Source: Lentisphaeria bacterium
GTDB lineage: Bacteria; Verrucomicrobiota; Lentisphaeria; Victivallales; UBA1829
DNA length: 64,000 nucleotides
Direction: 5' to 3'
Assembly: GCA_003526375.1 (NCBI GenBank)
Contig: DPDG01000074.1
Span: forward strand, 1 to 64,000
The first letter of the stretch is position 1, and every line of letters starts with the position of its first letter. The notes below the pieces were generated by a model, which saw nothing but the letters and a program-made list of their open reading frames with translations, ran no database searches and was not told the DNA's origin. Position numbers and translations under genes: made by a program. Shown piece by piece: positions 34,516 through 43,157 of this stretch.

Positions 34516-34529
34516 CACGCGTACGCGTG
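34516..34529. repeat. 14-bp perfect palindrome between bamA and gyrA
   Basis: CACGCGTACGCGTG is self-complementary and lies 32 bases after the bamA stop on the minus strand. It has no T run, so it is not a clear terminator; it may be a protein-binding site. Confidence 0.5.
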
Positions 34530-34560
34530 AGGAAAATCACGGAAAAGTTTGCCGGACGGA

Positions 34561-36891
34561 TCAGTGCGGTCCGAACGACGCGCCCATATTGAAGTGGAAG
34601 CGCAGAGAATTTGAAACGCCGTCCTGCTTGTTGATGATCGGGAACGCAAGGTCCAGACGGATCGGAGCATTGACATTCGGGAGCTTGATGCGCAGCCCGT
34701 AACCGATGCCCATGTTGACTGTCCGGAACTGGAAACGCTCAGGACCGGCATCGCCGATATCCACGAAGAAGGCGCCGCGCACAATACTGTAAATCGGATG
34801 GGAAAGCTCGGCCGTCAGCATATACATGGTCTGACCGCCGTAGTTGTCGTTGTTGCCGTCCTCCGGACCGATGCCGCGATAAGGAAAGCCGCGGACCGAA
34901 TCGCCGCCGCCCATGAAGTAGCGTTCAAACAGAGGCACCATTCCACCTTCGCCGATATTGGAAATGAATCCGACTTTACCGCCGGCGCTGAATACGAACC
35001 AGTCGTTGAAGAAAGAATAATGATAGGTTCCCTTGGCTTCCAGTCTGGCATAATCGTTGGTCGCGCCGAACGCCTGCGAGGTGACGGACGCATAACCGCC
35101 GATGCTGTAACCGCGCGTCGGGTCGGTGGCGCTGTTGCGCGTGTCGCGTTCAATAGACAGATGCAGACGCCCGACCAGCTCATTTCCCTTCCATTTCTGG
35201 AACTCCTCGGAAAGTTTGTGCGCCATTTCATGAATTCGGACCTGTTCAAACGTATAACCGATGGAGGCAGTTGTGAAGTCATCGAAGATACGCTTGGTCA
35301 GAGAGGTGGAGAAACCGATCCGGCGTTCGGACCAGTCATCATAATCAATGTTGCGGACATAACCGGAAACATCCCATCTCAGCGGAATGCCGAAAAGCCA
35401 CGGTTCCGTGAAATCAAGTTCGAAATTGTAACGCTCAAGACCCATTACCGCAAGAAGCCGCATACGCTGGCCGCCGCCGGTAAAATAGTTCCACGGATCC
35501 AGAATATCCATATTGCTGTGCGTGATCTCAAGCATTCCGGAAAGACTGTCCGTATCCGACCATGAGCCGCCGATCTTTGCATCGATGAAACGTTTTTCCT
35601 TGACCGCAATATCAATGTCTTTCGTGTCAAGCGCCCCCGCCTCAGAGGTTTTGGCTACGGCATCCACTTTTTCAAAATAGCCCATGCCCATCAGGCGGCT
35701 TTTGGCGACCTTGACCATATTCTTATCCACAGGGTCTCCCGGAATCATCGGAAGCTCGCGGCGGATTACATGATCTTTCGTATATTTGTTGCCGGAAATC
35801 AGAATATCATGAATCTTGTAGAGCGGTCCCTCATTGAGCTTGTAGGCGAGATCGACCGTATGAGTCTTATAATTCGGAATGCGGATCGGGCGGACCAGAA
35901 AATCGGCATAACCGAGACGGCTGTATTTATTGTCCAGCGCCTCCGCGCCGTCATTTTCAAGAGTATTGGAAAAGGTCATGCCCGGTTTCAGGGGAATCAA
36001 TGCGATGAGTTCCTCCGGTTTGAAACGCTGCGCCCCGTCGACATAGACCTTGCCGACCTTATAAGGCTCGCCCTCCTCCACCGTGAAAGTCACATTGACA
36101 ATCTCAGGGTCTTTCGGGTCCTCCGTCACCTTGACGTCTTTCACCTTGAAATCAAGGTATCCTTTCCGCCAGTAAAGCTCACGCAGACGGACCGGATCAC
36201 GTCCGAGTTCCTCGCGGTCGAGCAGTCCGTAATCCAGAATCCAGCTGAACCACGGATGGCTCAGGAATGAATGCCGCGTCGCAATCGCGTCACGGAGCTC
36301 ATCCGCGGGATAAGCCGTCACGCCGATGAAATCCACCCTGCCGACGCGCAGACGCAGATTTTCCTTGATATTGAACACAATCCTGATATGGTTTTCATCA
36401 ATCTTTTCGATTTTCGGAATGATGATCGCGTCATTCAACCCCTTGGAAAGATAGAACTTGCGCAAAGCATCCGCGCTGTTTCTGAGCGCCATGTCGTTCA
36501 GGGGAACCCCTTCGACGACAGTCACTTCCTCGCGCAGTTTTTTCGTATCGTATTTTTTGTTGCCCATGAACGCGACTTCGCGCACGACAGGCTTCGGAGT
36601 GATCTTGAAAATGATCTCAATTTTGCCGTCCGGAGTTTTTCTCGTCTCGGACGCGACATCCGAAAACATCCCCATGGCGTGCAGGCGTTTGATATCATCA
36701 TTGACAGTACGTTCATTGTACATGCCGCCCTTGCGGCTCTGCACATTATAGCGGAGCACGTCTTCCCCGAACTTGTAATCAGCCCCCTGATCGAAGGAAA
36801 CAGAAGCAATTTCCTGCGCCTGAACCGTATAATACGTATAGGGCGCGCCGAGAATCATGCCTGCCGCTAAAAATACTGTCGTTCTATTCAT
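34561..36891 (-). CDS. bamA: outer membrane protein assembly factor BamA
   Basis: This 776-residue Omp85 protein inserts beta-barrels into the outer membrane. A signal peptide covers about residues 1-25. Five POTRA repeats follow (about 26-440), each starting with strands such as VREVAFMGNKKYDTKKL, VGRVDFIGVTAYPADEL and VGKVYVDGAQRFKPEEL. The C-terminal 16-strand barrel carries the lid-lock motif DSVRGFPYRGIGP. The final strand ends FGPH rather than the usual terminal aromatic. Its presence shows a double-membrane envelope. It lies downstream of dnaB on the same strand, separated by 74 bases. Confidence 0.95.
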   Translation of the reverse strand: MNRTTVFLAAGMILGAPYTYYTVQAQEIASVSFDQGADYKFGEDVLRYNVQSRKGGMYNERTVNDDIKRLHAMGMFSDVASETRKTPDGKIEIIFKITPKPVVREVAFMGNKKYDTKKLREEVTVVEGVPLNDMALRNSADALRKFYLSKGLNDAIIIPKIEKIDENHIRIVFNIKENLRLRVGRVDFIGVTAYPADELRDAIATRHSFLSHPWFSWILDYGLLDREELGRDPVRLRELYWRKGYLDFKVKDVKVTEDPKDPEIVNVTFTVEEGEPYKVGKVYVDGAQRFKPEELIALIPLKPGMTFSNTLENDGAEALDNKYSRLGYADFLVRPIRIPNYKTHTVDLAYKLNEGPLYKIHDILISGNKYTKDHVIRRELPMIPGDPVDKNMVKVAKSRLMGMGYFEKVDAVAKTSEAGALDTKDIDIAVKEKRFIDAKIGGSWSDTDSLSGMLEITHSNMDILDPWNYFTGGGQRMRLLAVMGLERYNFELDFTEPWLFGIPLRWDVSGYVRNIDYDDWSERRIGFSTSLTKRIFDDFTTASIGYTFEQVRIHEMAHKLSEEFQKWKGNELVGRLHLSIERDTRNSATDPTRGYSIGGYASVTSQAFGATNDYARLEAKGTYHYSFFNDWFVFSAGGKVGFISNIGEGGMVPLFERYFMGGGDSVRGFPYRGIGPEDGNNDNYGGQTMYMLTAELSHPIYSIVRGAFFVDIGDAGPERFQFRTVNMGIGYGLRIKLPNVNAPIRLDLAFPIINKQDGVSNSLRFHFNMGASFGPH

Positions 36892-36965
36892 TCAAATCCA
36901 TTTCCCATATAAATCAAATTAAACATGCAGGCAACTATAACCCGCATTCCGCCAAATTGCAAATA

Positions 36966-38558
36966 TTATTTAGGCGAATTTGCAGCAGGAACGTCAGAAT
37001 CTCCGTAACGGTGCTCCATGCTCCGGAACTCCATGAGCGCCGGAAAGAATTTCAATTTCACGATACCCGTTTTGCCGTTACGGTTCTTTTCCACGATCAG
37101 CTCCGCATCCACGCCGACTTTATTCGCCTCCGGATTCGACTCTTTCGCATCATCACGGTTACGATGCAGGAACACGACGACGTCGGCGTCCTGTTCGATC
37201 GCTCCCGACTCACGCAGATGACTCAGCTTCGGACGCGCATTCGCGGGCCCCGCCCCCTTCTCCACCTCGCGGTTCAACTGGGCGAGCACCAGAACCGGAA
37301 GCCCCAGATCCTTCGCAAGCTTCTTCAAACCGCCGGAAATCGCCGCGACTTCCACCTGACGGCTGTCCTTGCCCGCGGCATCGCCGGACTTCATCAACTG
37401 AAGATAGTCGATCACGATCAGGTCAAGTTTATGCTGGTCATGAAGCTTTCTCGCCTTGGCGCGCAGCTCGAACACGGAAATGCCGGCGGTCGGGTCAATG
37501 AACAGGCGCGCATTCTTCAGCGAGGTCGCCGCAGCACTCAGCCGCGACGAATCGCCGGGTTTCAGGTTACGGTCCATAATTGACGAAATAGAGACGTGCG
37601 ATTCAGTACACAGAAGTCGCTGGGCGACCTGCTCCGCGCTCATTTCCAGGCTGAAAAACGCCACGGTCTTGCGCTTTCCCCCGATATCCTTCATCATGAT
37701 ATTGCGCACGATATTCAAGGCGATGGCGGTCTTGCCGATGGACGGACGGGCAGCCAGGACGAACATTTCCCCCGGCTTCAATCCGCCGCCGATCAATGCG
37801 TCCAGATCCGGATACTCGGTCGGAATGCCGGGGTCAATTTCGCGGTTGTAGACCCGCATAAAATATTCAAAAGTCTCCTGCATCAGCCCGCGGAGATCAC
37901 GGACCTCCGGCTGAACAAAGCGGTTGCGGACTTTAAAAATTTCAGATTCAATCGTGTCAAGAAGGCTCTTGACATCTTCCGTGGTGTTGCGGCACATGTC
38001 AACCGCCGCCGAACAGGTGCGGATCATTTCGCGAAGCATCGCATAATCGCGCAGGGTGTGGCACCACGACTCCACGTTGGCAGTACTGACAATGGAGCTC
38101 TGGATCTCAAGCAGGTATTCCTGCCCGCCGATCACTTCAAGTTTCGAGTTGCGCTCCAGATAATCGGAAACGGAAAGGACATCAATTCCCACACCTTTTT
38201 CACTGAGGTCGAGAATCGCTTCATAAACGGCGGCATGCTTCGGATCGTAAAAGATCATGGCAGCCTGACCATGAAACGCGCTTCTTTTCAGGCTGTCCAC
38301 GTCTCTGGATTTTTTCTTCTGCCCCGCGGCTTCCTCTGCGGAAATGCCGCCGAGAATCGTAAGGACAGTGGAAATGCAGGTCGGTTCAATGAGAAGAGCG
38401 GCGACAACGGCACGCTCGGTATTCAAATCCGCAAATGCGGAAGATGCAGAGGGGGTGCCGTTGCGACTGTCCCGCCTCTGCATTCTGGCTTCGGCCCCCC
38501 GCGCTTCCGGAGATTCTCCGGCGGCGGGACCCTGGCTGTAATCTTCCTCGGCCATCAT
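36966..38558 (-). CDS. dnaB: replicative DNA helicase
   Basis: This 530-residue hexameric helicase unwinds DNA at the fork. It has an N-terminal DnaB domain (about 45-150) and a RecA-like C-terminal domain with the Walker A loop AARPSIGKTAIALN, DLIVIDYLQLM as Walker B and SHLRESGAIEQDADVV. An extra Ser/Arg-rich N-terminal extension of about 40 residues precedes the conserved part. No intein is present. The ATG overlaps the rplI stop by one base (TAATG), implying coupled translation at the end of the rpsF-ssb-rpsR-rplI-dnaB series. Confidence 0.96.
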   Translation of the reverse strand: MMAEEDYSQGPAAGESPEARGAEARMQRRDSRNGTPSASSAFADLNTERAVVAALLIEPTCISTVLTILGGISAEEAAGQKKKSRDVDSLKRSAFHGQAAMIFYDPKHAAVYEAILDLSEKGVGIDVLSVSDYLERNSKLEVIGGQEYLLEIQSSIVSTANVESWCHTLRDYAMLREMIRTCSAAVDMCRNTTEDVKSLLDTIESEIFKVRNRFVQPEVRDLRGLMQETFEYFMRVYNREIDPGIPTEYPDLDALIGGGLKPGEMFVLAARPSIGKTAIALNIVRNIMMKDIGGKRKTVAFFSLEMSAEQVAQRLLCTESHVSISSIMDRNLKPGDSSRLSAAATSLKNARLFIDPTAGISVFELRAKARKLHDQHKLDLIVIDYLQLMKSGDAAGKDSRQVEVAAISGGLKKLAKDLGLPVLVLAQLNREVEKGAGPANARPKLSHLRESGAIEQDADVVVFLHRNRDDAKESNPEANKVGVDAELIVEKNRNGKTGIVKLKFFPALMEFRSMEHRYGDSDVPAANSPK

Positions 38559-39010
38559 TAAGCTCTGACGATAACGATTTTACCGTTGGCGATGATTTCC
38601 TGGTGAAGTTTGATGTTGATGGTGTATTCACCGAGAGAACGGATATGCTTATCCATTCTGATACGCTGATGCTCCACCTTCACACCATTGGCTGCATAGA
38701 TTTCCGCAACCATTCTCTCGGTGACGGAACCGAACAGGTGATTGTCATCGGAAGCCTGCATCGGGATCTGGATGACCATTGCGGCGATTTTATCCGCGAG
38801 AGCCTGAGCGGCTTCGAGGTCAGCCTTGCGCTTGGCTTCGATTTTTTCTTTCTGTGCTTCGATCTGTTTGAGAGCGACAGCGGAAGCAGGTGCGGCAAGT
38901 CCTTTCGGAATCAGGTAATTTCTTCCATATCCGGGTGCGACATGCACGGACTCGCCGGCAAGGCCGAGGTCCTCAACATCCTGCAGAAGGATCAAATTCA
39001 TAGATGCCAT
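38558..39010 (-). CDS. rplI: 50S ribosomal protein L9
   Basis: This 150-residue protein has the L9 N-terminal RNA-binding domain (LILLQDVEDLGLAGESVHVAPGYGRNYLIPKGLA) followed by a long connecting helix and a C-terminal domain. Length is normal. AAAGG lies nine bases before the ATG at 39010. It sits between rpsR and dnaB in the conserved cluster. Confidence 0.97.
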   Translation of the reverse strand: MASMNLILLQDVEDLGLAGESVHVAPGYGRNYLIPKGLAAPASAVALKQIEAQKEKIEAKRKADLEAAQALADKIAAMVIQIPMQASDDNHLFGSVTERMVAEIYAANGVKVEHQRIRMDKHIRSLGEYTINIKLHQEIIANGKIVIVRA

Positions 39011-39038
39011 TGTTGTATGCCTTTCTTAAAAAGTTTCT

Positions 39039-39275
39039 TCAGAGAACGATGCTGATGATTCTGGCGCGCTTGACGGCAACGCTGAGCATCTTCTGGTGTC
39101 TCAGGCAGGTGCCTGTAATGCGGCGCGGAAGAATACGGCCCTTTTCTGTCTGGAACTTCTTCAGCAGATCAGCATCCTTGAAATCAATGAAGTTGATCTT
39201 GTTTTCGCAAAGTCTGCAGATTTTCGGCTTTGCCATGCGTCTTTTCATGCGACGCTTCTTATTAACCATTGCCAT
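39039..39275 (-). CDS. rpsR: 30S ribosomal protein S18
   Basis: This 78-residue basic protein contains KICRLCENKINFIDFKD and RITGTCLRHQKML, both S18 hallmarks. The CRLC pair is of the zinc-binding type seen in some bacteria. AAGGAG precedes the ATG by nine bases. It binds S6 on the 30S platform, and the S6 gene lies two genes upstream. Confidence 0.97.
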   Translation of the reverse strand: MAMVNKKRRMKRRMAKPKICRLCENKINFIDFKDADLLKKFQTEKGRILPRRITGTCLRHQKMLSVAVKRARIISIVL

Positions 39276-39312
39276 GACTGGAATCTCCTTAAAATTTATT
39301 TTGTTTTCTTAA

Positions 39313-39927
39313 TCAGAAAGGAATATCGTCGTCGACGCCTTCCACAGTTTCAAACGGGGGCTCGTCGATCGGCATCTGCGGCACATCTTCCGCCGCAGGC
39401 GCCTGCGACGGAGCCTGACGATACTGCTGGGGACGCGCCTGCTGTCCCCGCGGAGCATATCCGCCCTGCGGCACATTGCTGTATCCGCCGCCCTGCGGAG
39501 CTCCGCCGTAGCCCCCCTGGGGACCGCGGTTATACTGGGAATATCCGCCGGGCTGTCCGCCGTCCGGAGGCATTTCGCCGCCGGCACGGTCATCCCTGCG
39601 GTCAAGGAACTGGACACGATCCGCATTCACTCTGAGCCTGGAACGCTTTTTCTGTGTGTCCTTTTCCTCCCACTGGTCGTAAACGAGGCGTCCTTCGATG
39701 AATACGGAAGAACCTTTCTGCAGGAAGCGGGAAGTGCTTTCCGCCTGTTTGCCCCAGACAACGATATCGACGAAACACGTCTCGTCTCTCTCCTGTCCGT
39801 TGGCCTGCATGAAACGTCTGTTGATCGCCATGCCGAATTCACATACGGCACTGCCGGACGGCGTATATCTGATCTCCGGGTTCCTTGTGAGGTTTCCCAT
39901 AAGCAATACTTTATTCAGCGATGCCAT
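39313..39927 (-). CDS. ssb: single-stranded DNA-binding protein
   Basis: This 204-residue protein has an OB fold in residues 1-110 (LNKVLLMGNLTRNPEIRYTPSG), then a Gly/Gln/Pro/Tyr-rich flexible linker and the acidic tip DDDIPF that recruits replication and repair partners. The start at 39927 is preferred over a GTG at 39939 because AGGAG lies 11 bases upstream. It sits between rpsF and rpsR, the classic arrangement. Confidence 0.96.
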   Translation of the reverse strand: MASLNKVLLMGNLTRNPEIRYTPSGSAVCEFGMAINRRFMQANGQERDETCFVDIVVWGKQAESTSRFLQKGSSVFIEGRLVYDQWEEKDTQKKRSRLRVNADRVQFLDRRDDRAGGEMPPDGGQPGGYSQYNRGPQGGYGGAPQGGGYSNVPQGGYAPRGQQARPQQYRQAPSQAPAAEDVPQMPIDEPPFETVEGVDDDIPF

Positions 39928-39959
39928 ATTGAAGGACACTCCTTTCCTTGAAGCTTCTC

Positions 39960-40295
39960 TTATTCACCGATCTCGGTCGTCACCGCCAGCGTGGAACGAA
40001 CCTGCTCCGGACGCTCGAAATTGATGATGAGCAGTCTGATGACTCTTTCATCCAGACGGAATTTTTCCCTGATCTCCTTGCATTTCGCAGGATCAAGCTC
40101 GAAAATGTAGTTCCAGTAGATACCGGCTTTCCGTTTTCTGATTTCGCGTGCGAACTGTTTGCGGCCCATTGCATTGGACTCAACAACACTGCCACCCCAA
40201 CTCTGAATCATCTGTGCGAATTCTTCAGAGAAGGCCTTTCCCTCATCCTCTACTTTTCTCATGTCGAGAATGAATACTGCCTCATACTTTTTCAA
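39960..40295 (-). CDS. rpsF: 30S ribosomal protein S6 (TTG start)
   Basis: This 111-residue protein reads MKKYEAVFILD at its N terminus and has the S6 ferredoxin-like fold with REKFRLDERVIRLLIINFER. The TTG at 40295 is chosen as start because a perfect AGGAGG lies seven bases upstream (40308-40303) and it gives the conserved N terminus; the GTG at 40301 would overlap the ribosome-binding site. It is the first ribosomal gene of rpsF-ssb-rpsR-rplI-dnaB. Confidence 0.95.
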   Translation of the reverse strand: MKKYEAVFILDMRKVEDEGKAFSEEFAQMIQSWGGSVVESNAMGRKQFAREIRKRKAGIYWNYIFELDPAKCKEIREKFRLDERVIRLLIINFERPEQVRSTLAVTTEIGE

Positions 40296-40325
40296 GACCA
40301 CACCTCCTGGTGTTTTTTATATTGT

Positions 40326-40970
40326 TCAAATGTCTTTTGTATCGTTTTCCGCTTCGGGCTTTTCTTCCGAATAGTCCTGCGAATTATAAACGTTCATCGC
40401 CGCCGTGCATCCGCGTCTCAGCATGAGAATCAACGCATCCGCCGCCGCTTCGATGACTCTGTCACATACGGGCTGTTCCTTTTCGTTGAACCCCGACAGA
40501 ACGAAATCCGCTCCGCCGTGTCCGCTCTCACCGTGCCCGATCCCGATTCTGATCCGGGGAAACGCTTCCGTTCCGAGCCTTCCGATGATGGACTTGATCC
40601 CGTTATGACCGCCGCTGCTGCCGCTTCTGCGGATTCTGATCCGTCCGAGCTCCAAGTCCATATCGTCATAGACGACCGCGATTTCCCCGGGCTCGATCCC
40701 TTCCCTTCTCATCAGTGCGGAGACTGCGTCGCCGCTCAGATTCATATAGGTCTCAGGTTTCTGCAACAGAAGCGTCCTGCCTGCATACGTGCCGCGCCAA
40801 TACCTGGAGGAACATCCGTGCACAGCCTCGAAATTCTTCGGAAGCTTTGCCAACAGCCTGTCCACAACCATGAATCCCATGTTATGTCTCGTGCCGGAAT
40901 ATTCTTCACCGGGATTTCCAAGCCCTGCAATCAGCAGGCATCTTGTAAAATCATTTCCGGGATTCGCCAT
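40326..40970 (-). CDS. pth: peptidyl-tRNA hydrolase
   Basis: This 214-residue enzyme releases tRNA from stalled peptidyl-tRNA. The active-site segments are LLIAGLGNPGEEYSGTRHNMGF, containing the catalytic His, KPETYMNLSG, and DDMDLELGRIRIRRSGSSGGHNGIKSI. The ATG at 40970 with GGAG upstream is preferred over a GTG at 40985. It lies between rplY and rpsF. Confidence 0.97.
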   Translation of the reverse strand: MANPGNDFTRCLLIAGLGNPGEEYSGTRHNMGFMVVDRLLAKLPKNFEAVHGCSSRYWRGTYAGRTLLLQKPETYMNLSGDAVSALMRREGIEPGEIAVVYDDMDLELGRIRIRRSGSSGGHNGIKSIIGRLGTEAFPRIRIGIGHGESGHGGADFVLSGFNEKEQPVCDRVIEAAADALILMLRRGCTAAMNVYNSQDYSEEKPEAENDTKDI

Positions 40971-41015
40971 ATTCTCAGTCTCCACTCACAGGGAAGCGCG
41001 CCGTGCGGCACAGCA

Positions 41016-41699
41016 TTATTTCTTCTTTTTACCGTCGCCTTCGGCAGCCGCAGCCGCCTTTTCAGCTCTTTCCTTTTCACCGATGACTTCCGGCTCCGCT
41101 GCGCCGTCAACCGGGGCGGCTGATTCGGGAACGTCTTCAACGATCTTGGAAGGATCGACAACGTGGAAGACAACGATATCGCCTTCGGAAGCGGCTTTGA
41201 CACCTTCCGGGAGAACGAGTTCGCTGACATGCATCGCCTGATCCAGTTCGAGCTTGCTGACATCAATCTCGACAGACTCCGGAAGTGCATCCGGAAGACA
41301 CTCGACTTCGATCTCATGGACAAACTGCTCAAGAAGCCCGCCCTGAGAGATTCCGACCGGAACGGTGTGTCCGGCATGGACCGCAACCGTTGCCTTGATC
41401 ACCTGGTCGCGCCTGACTTCGAGGAAGTCGACGTGAGAGGCTTTGCCGCGCATGAAATCATTCTGAACATCCTTGATCAGAGCGAGGATTTCATTGTCGC
41501 CTTCCTTGAGGGCGATCAGGTTCAGCTCGAACTTCTGGAGAGCTTCCCATTCCGCCGCGCCGAAATAGATTGTTTTGGCAGCAGCGCCCTTGCTGTAAAC
41601 GACAGCCGGGATGTGACCTGCTTTGCGCAGTCTGTTCACTGCGCCTTTGCCGAGTTCGGAACGCGTCACAACGTTCAACACATGTTTCTGTTTTGCCAT
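41016..41699 (-). CDS. rplY: 50S ribosomal protein L25/general stress protein Ctc
   Basis: This 227-residue protein of the long Ctc/TL5 type has an N-terminal 5S rRNA-binding L25 domain (about 1-90, RSELGKGAVNRLRKAGHIPAVVY) and a C-terminal beta domain (about 95-190). An Ala/Glu-rich tail ends in KKKK. AAGGAAA precedes the start. The rplY-pth pairing is common in bacteria. Confidence 0.95.
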   Translation of the reverse strand: MAKQKHVLNVVTRSELGKGAVNRLRKAGHIPAVVYSKGAAAKTIYFGAAEWEALQKFELNLIALKEGDNEILALIKDVQNDFMRGKASHVDFLEVRRDQVIKATVAVHAGHTVPVGISQGGLLEQFVHEIEVECLPDALPESVEIDVSKLELDQAMHVSELVLPEGVKAASEGDIVVFHVVDPSKIVEDVPESAAPVDGAAEPEVIGEKERAEKAAAAAEGDGKKKK

Positions 41700-41751
41700 T
41701 TCTTACTTTCCTTACGTTATTATAAAATAAGTTCTTGCCTTCGTTATTGCA

Positions 41752-42729
41752 TCAGAGGAAGAGCATCGCTTCCGGATTCACACGGAACAAACTCGAAACG
41801 GACTCTCCGTCATGAATCCGCTTGATCGCACGCGCCAGAAGCGGAGCAATGCAGAGAGTGCGGACACGCCCGCCTTCCAGATCGGTATGCGGAACGGAGT
41901 TCGTCGTCACCAGTTCTTCAATTGCGCTGTTTTTCAGTTTCTCCTGCGCCGCCTCAGTCAGCAGACAGTGCGAAACAACAGCATAGACCTTCTTCGCCCC
42001 CTCTTTCTTGAGAAGTTCGGCGGCGGCGCAAAGCGTTCCGGCTGTGGATGTGAGGTCATCGCAGATCACGCAGTCACGCCCCTTGACGTCACCGACAAGG
42101 TGGGAGGATTCCACGGTGGTCGCGCTGACGCGGCGTTTTGCCACGACAGCAAAACCGCAGTTGAGTCTGTCCGCGAAAGAGTGCGCCAGCTTCACACTTC
42201 CGGAGTCCGGCGCTACGATCACGGCTTCGCCGTTGATCTTGAGATGGTCGCGCAGATACGGAATCATGATCGGGGACGCATAGAGATGATCCACGGGGAT
42301 ATCGAAGAATCCCTGAATCTGCTGTGCGTGAAGATCCATCGTGAGAATGCGGTTCGCACCGGCGACAGTCAGAAGGTTCGCAACCAGTTTTGCGGTAATC
42401 GGCACGCGCGGACGGTCTTTTCTGTCCTGACGTGCGTAACCGAAGAATGGAATCACGGCAGTGATTCTCGCGGCGGATGCGCGCCTTGCCGCATCAAGCA
42501 TGATCAGGAGCTCCATGATATTTTCATTGGTCGGATTGCAGGTCGGCTGAATGAGAAAGACGTCAGCGGTTCTGAGATTGTCTATGTACTGAACAAAGAT
42601 TTCGCCGTCGGGAAAACGCTCGACGTTCACATGTCCCAGTTCCATTTCCAAATGTCTGGCAATTGACGCAGCCAGCGTCGGGTTGGCCGTTCCGCTGAAA
42701 AGCTTGATGTCTCTTGCATAACCGTCCAT
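41752..42729 (-). CDS. prs: ribose-phosphate pyrophosphokinase
   Basis: This 325-residue enzyme makes PRPP from ribose 5-phosphate and ATP. Recognisable segments are FPDGEIFVQ, RQDRKDRPRVPITAKLVANLL, MDLHAQQIQGFFDIPVDHL and the PRPP loop CDDLTSTAGTL. The loop differs from the usual DDMIDTAGT by losing its second-half acidic residue, and the flavin-like VAPDSGSVKLA replaces VSPDVGGVVRA. The start at 42729 gives the conserved N terminus and has GGGAG 11 bases upstream. The upstream leader is about 240 bases and contains stable hairpins. Confidence 0.94.
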   Translation of the reverse strand: MDGYARDIKLFSGTANPTLAASIARHLEMELGHVNVERFPDGEIFVQYIDNLRTADVFLIQPTCNPTNENIMELLIMLDAARRASAARITAVIPFFGYARQDRKDRPRVPITAKLVANLLTVAGANRILTMDLHAQQIQGFFDIPVDHLYASPIMIPYLRDHLKINGEAVIVAPDSGSVKLAHSFADRLNCGFAVVAKRRVSATTVESSHLVGDVKGRDCVICDDLTSTAGTLCAAAELLKKEGAKKVYAVVSHCLLTEAAQEKLKNSAIEELVTTNSVPHTDLEGGRVRTLCIAPLLARAIKRIHDGESVSSLFRVNPEAMLFL

Positions 42730-42972
42730 ATCGCAGATAACTCCCTTCCAAGGTGTGTTGAAGATTAAACCGAAAACGGAAGGCTTTATCTGAAGAGGGA
42801 TCACGGAAAGACTTGACAATACAGCAGGCATGCAACTGGCTTCCGGTTTGCGAAAGCTCCCTCATACCCTTTGCAGAAACCTTTTGGGCGTGTCAAGCCG
42901 CTTTTGAAGCGGCATCCGGCAAACCGGACGACTTAGAATCCATCTTCGGATTAAGGCTTCCCATATCGGGAT
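42730..42972 (-). promoter_or_regulatory. structured leader upstream of prs
   Basis: On the minus strand the leader holds two adjacent hairpins: 42915-42928 (TCCGG/CCGGA) and 42897-42913 (GCCGCTT/AAGCGGC, perfect seven pairs). In addition, 42919-42927 is an exact nine-base complement of 42843-42851, so the first hairpin competes with a long-range pairing. No known riboswitch class was recognised. No open frame with a ribosome-binding site was seen in 42730-43157. Confidence 0.45.
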
Positions 42973-42978
42973 TCGATT

Positions 42979-43006
42979 AATTTAGCGCAATCTGAAAAAA
43001 AATCAA
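42979..43006 (-). promoter_or_regulatory. promoter of the prs gene cluster
   Basis: On the minus strand, TTGATT (43006-43001), 16 bases, TAAATT (42984-42979), preceded by long A/T tracts. It would give a leader of about 240 bases before prs. Confidence 0.5.
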
Positions 43007-43157
43007 TCTTTAATTTTAATATTTTGTCGAAAAAAAATGAGTCCTGTGATTCTTTAATCACGGCAAAAAGACAAACTCCTCTTTCAATTCAGTGAAACAG
43101 TGCTATTTATACAGCAATTGCAAAGGAACAAAAAACAGGACAGAAGATCGAAGAATC

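Noticed and set aside
42832..42960. Possible tRNA or known riboswitch in the prs leader
   Set aside because: The hairpins do not form a cloverleaf and no T-arm or known riboswitch core was found.
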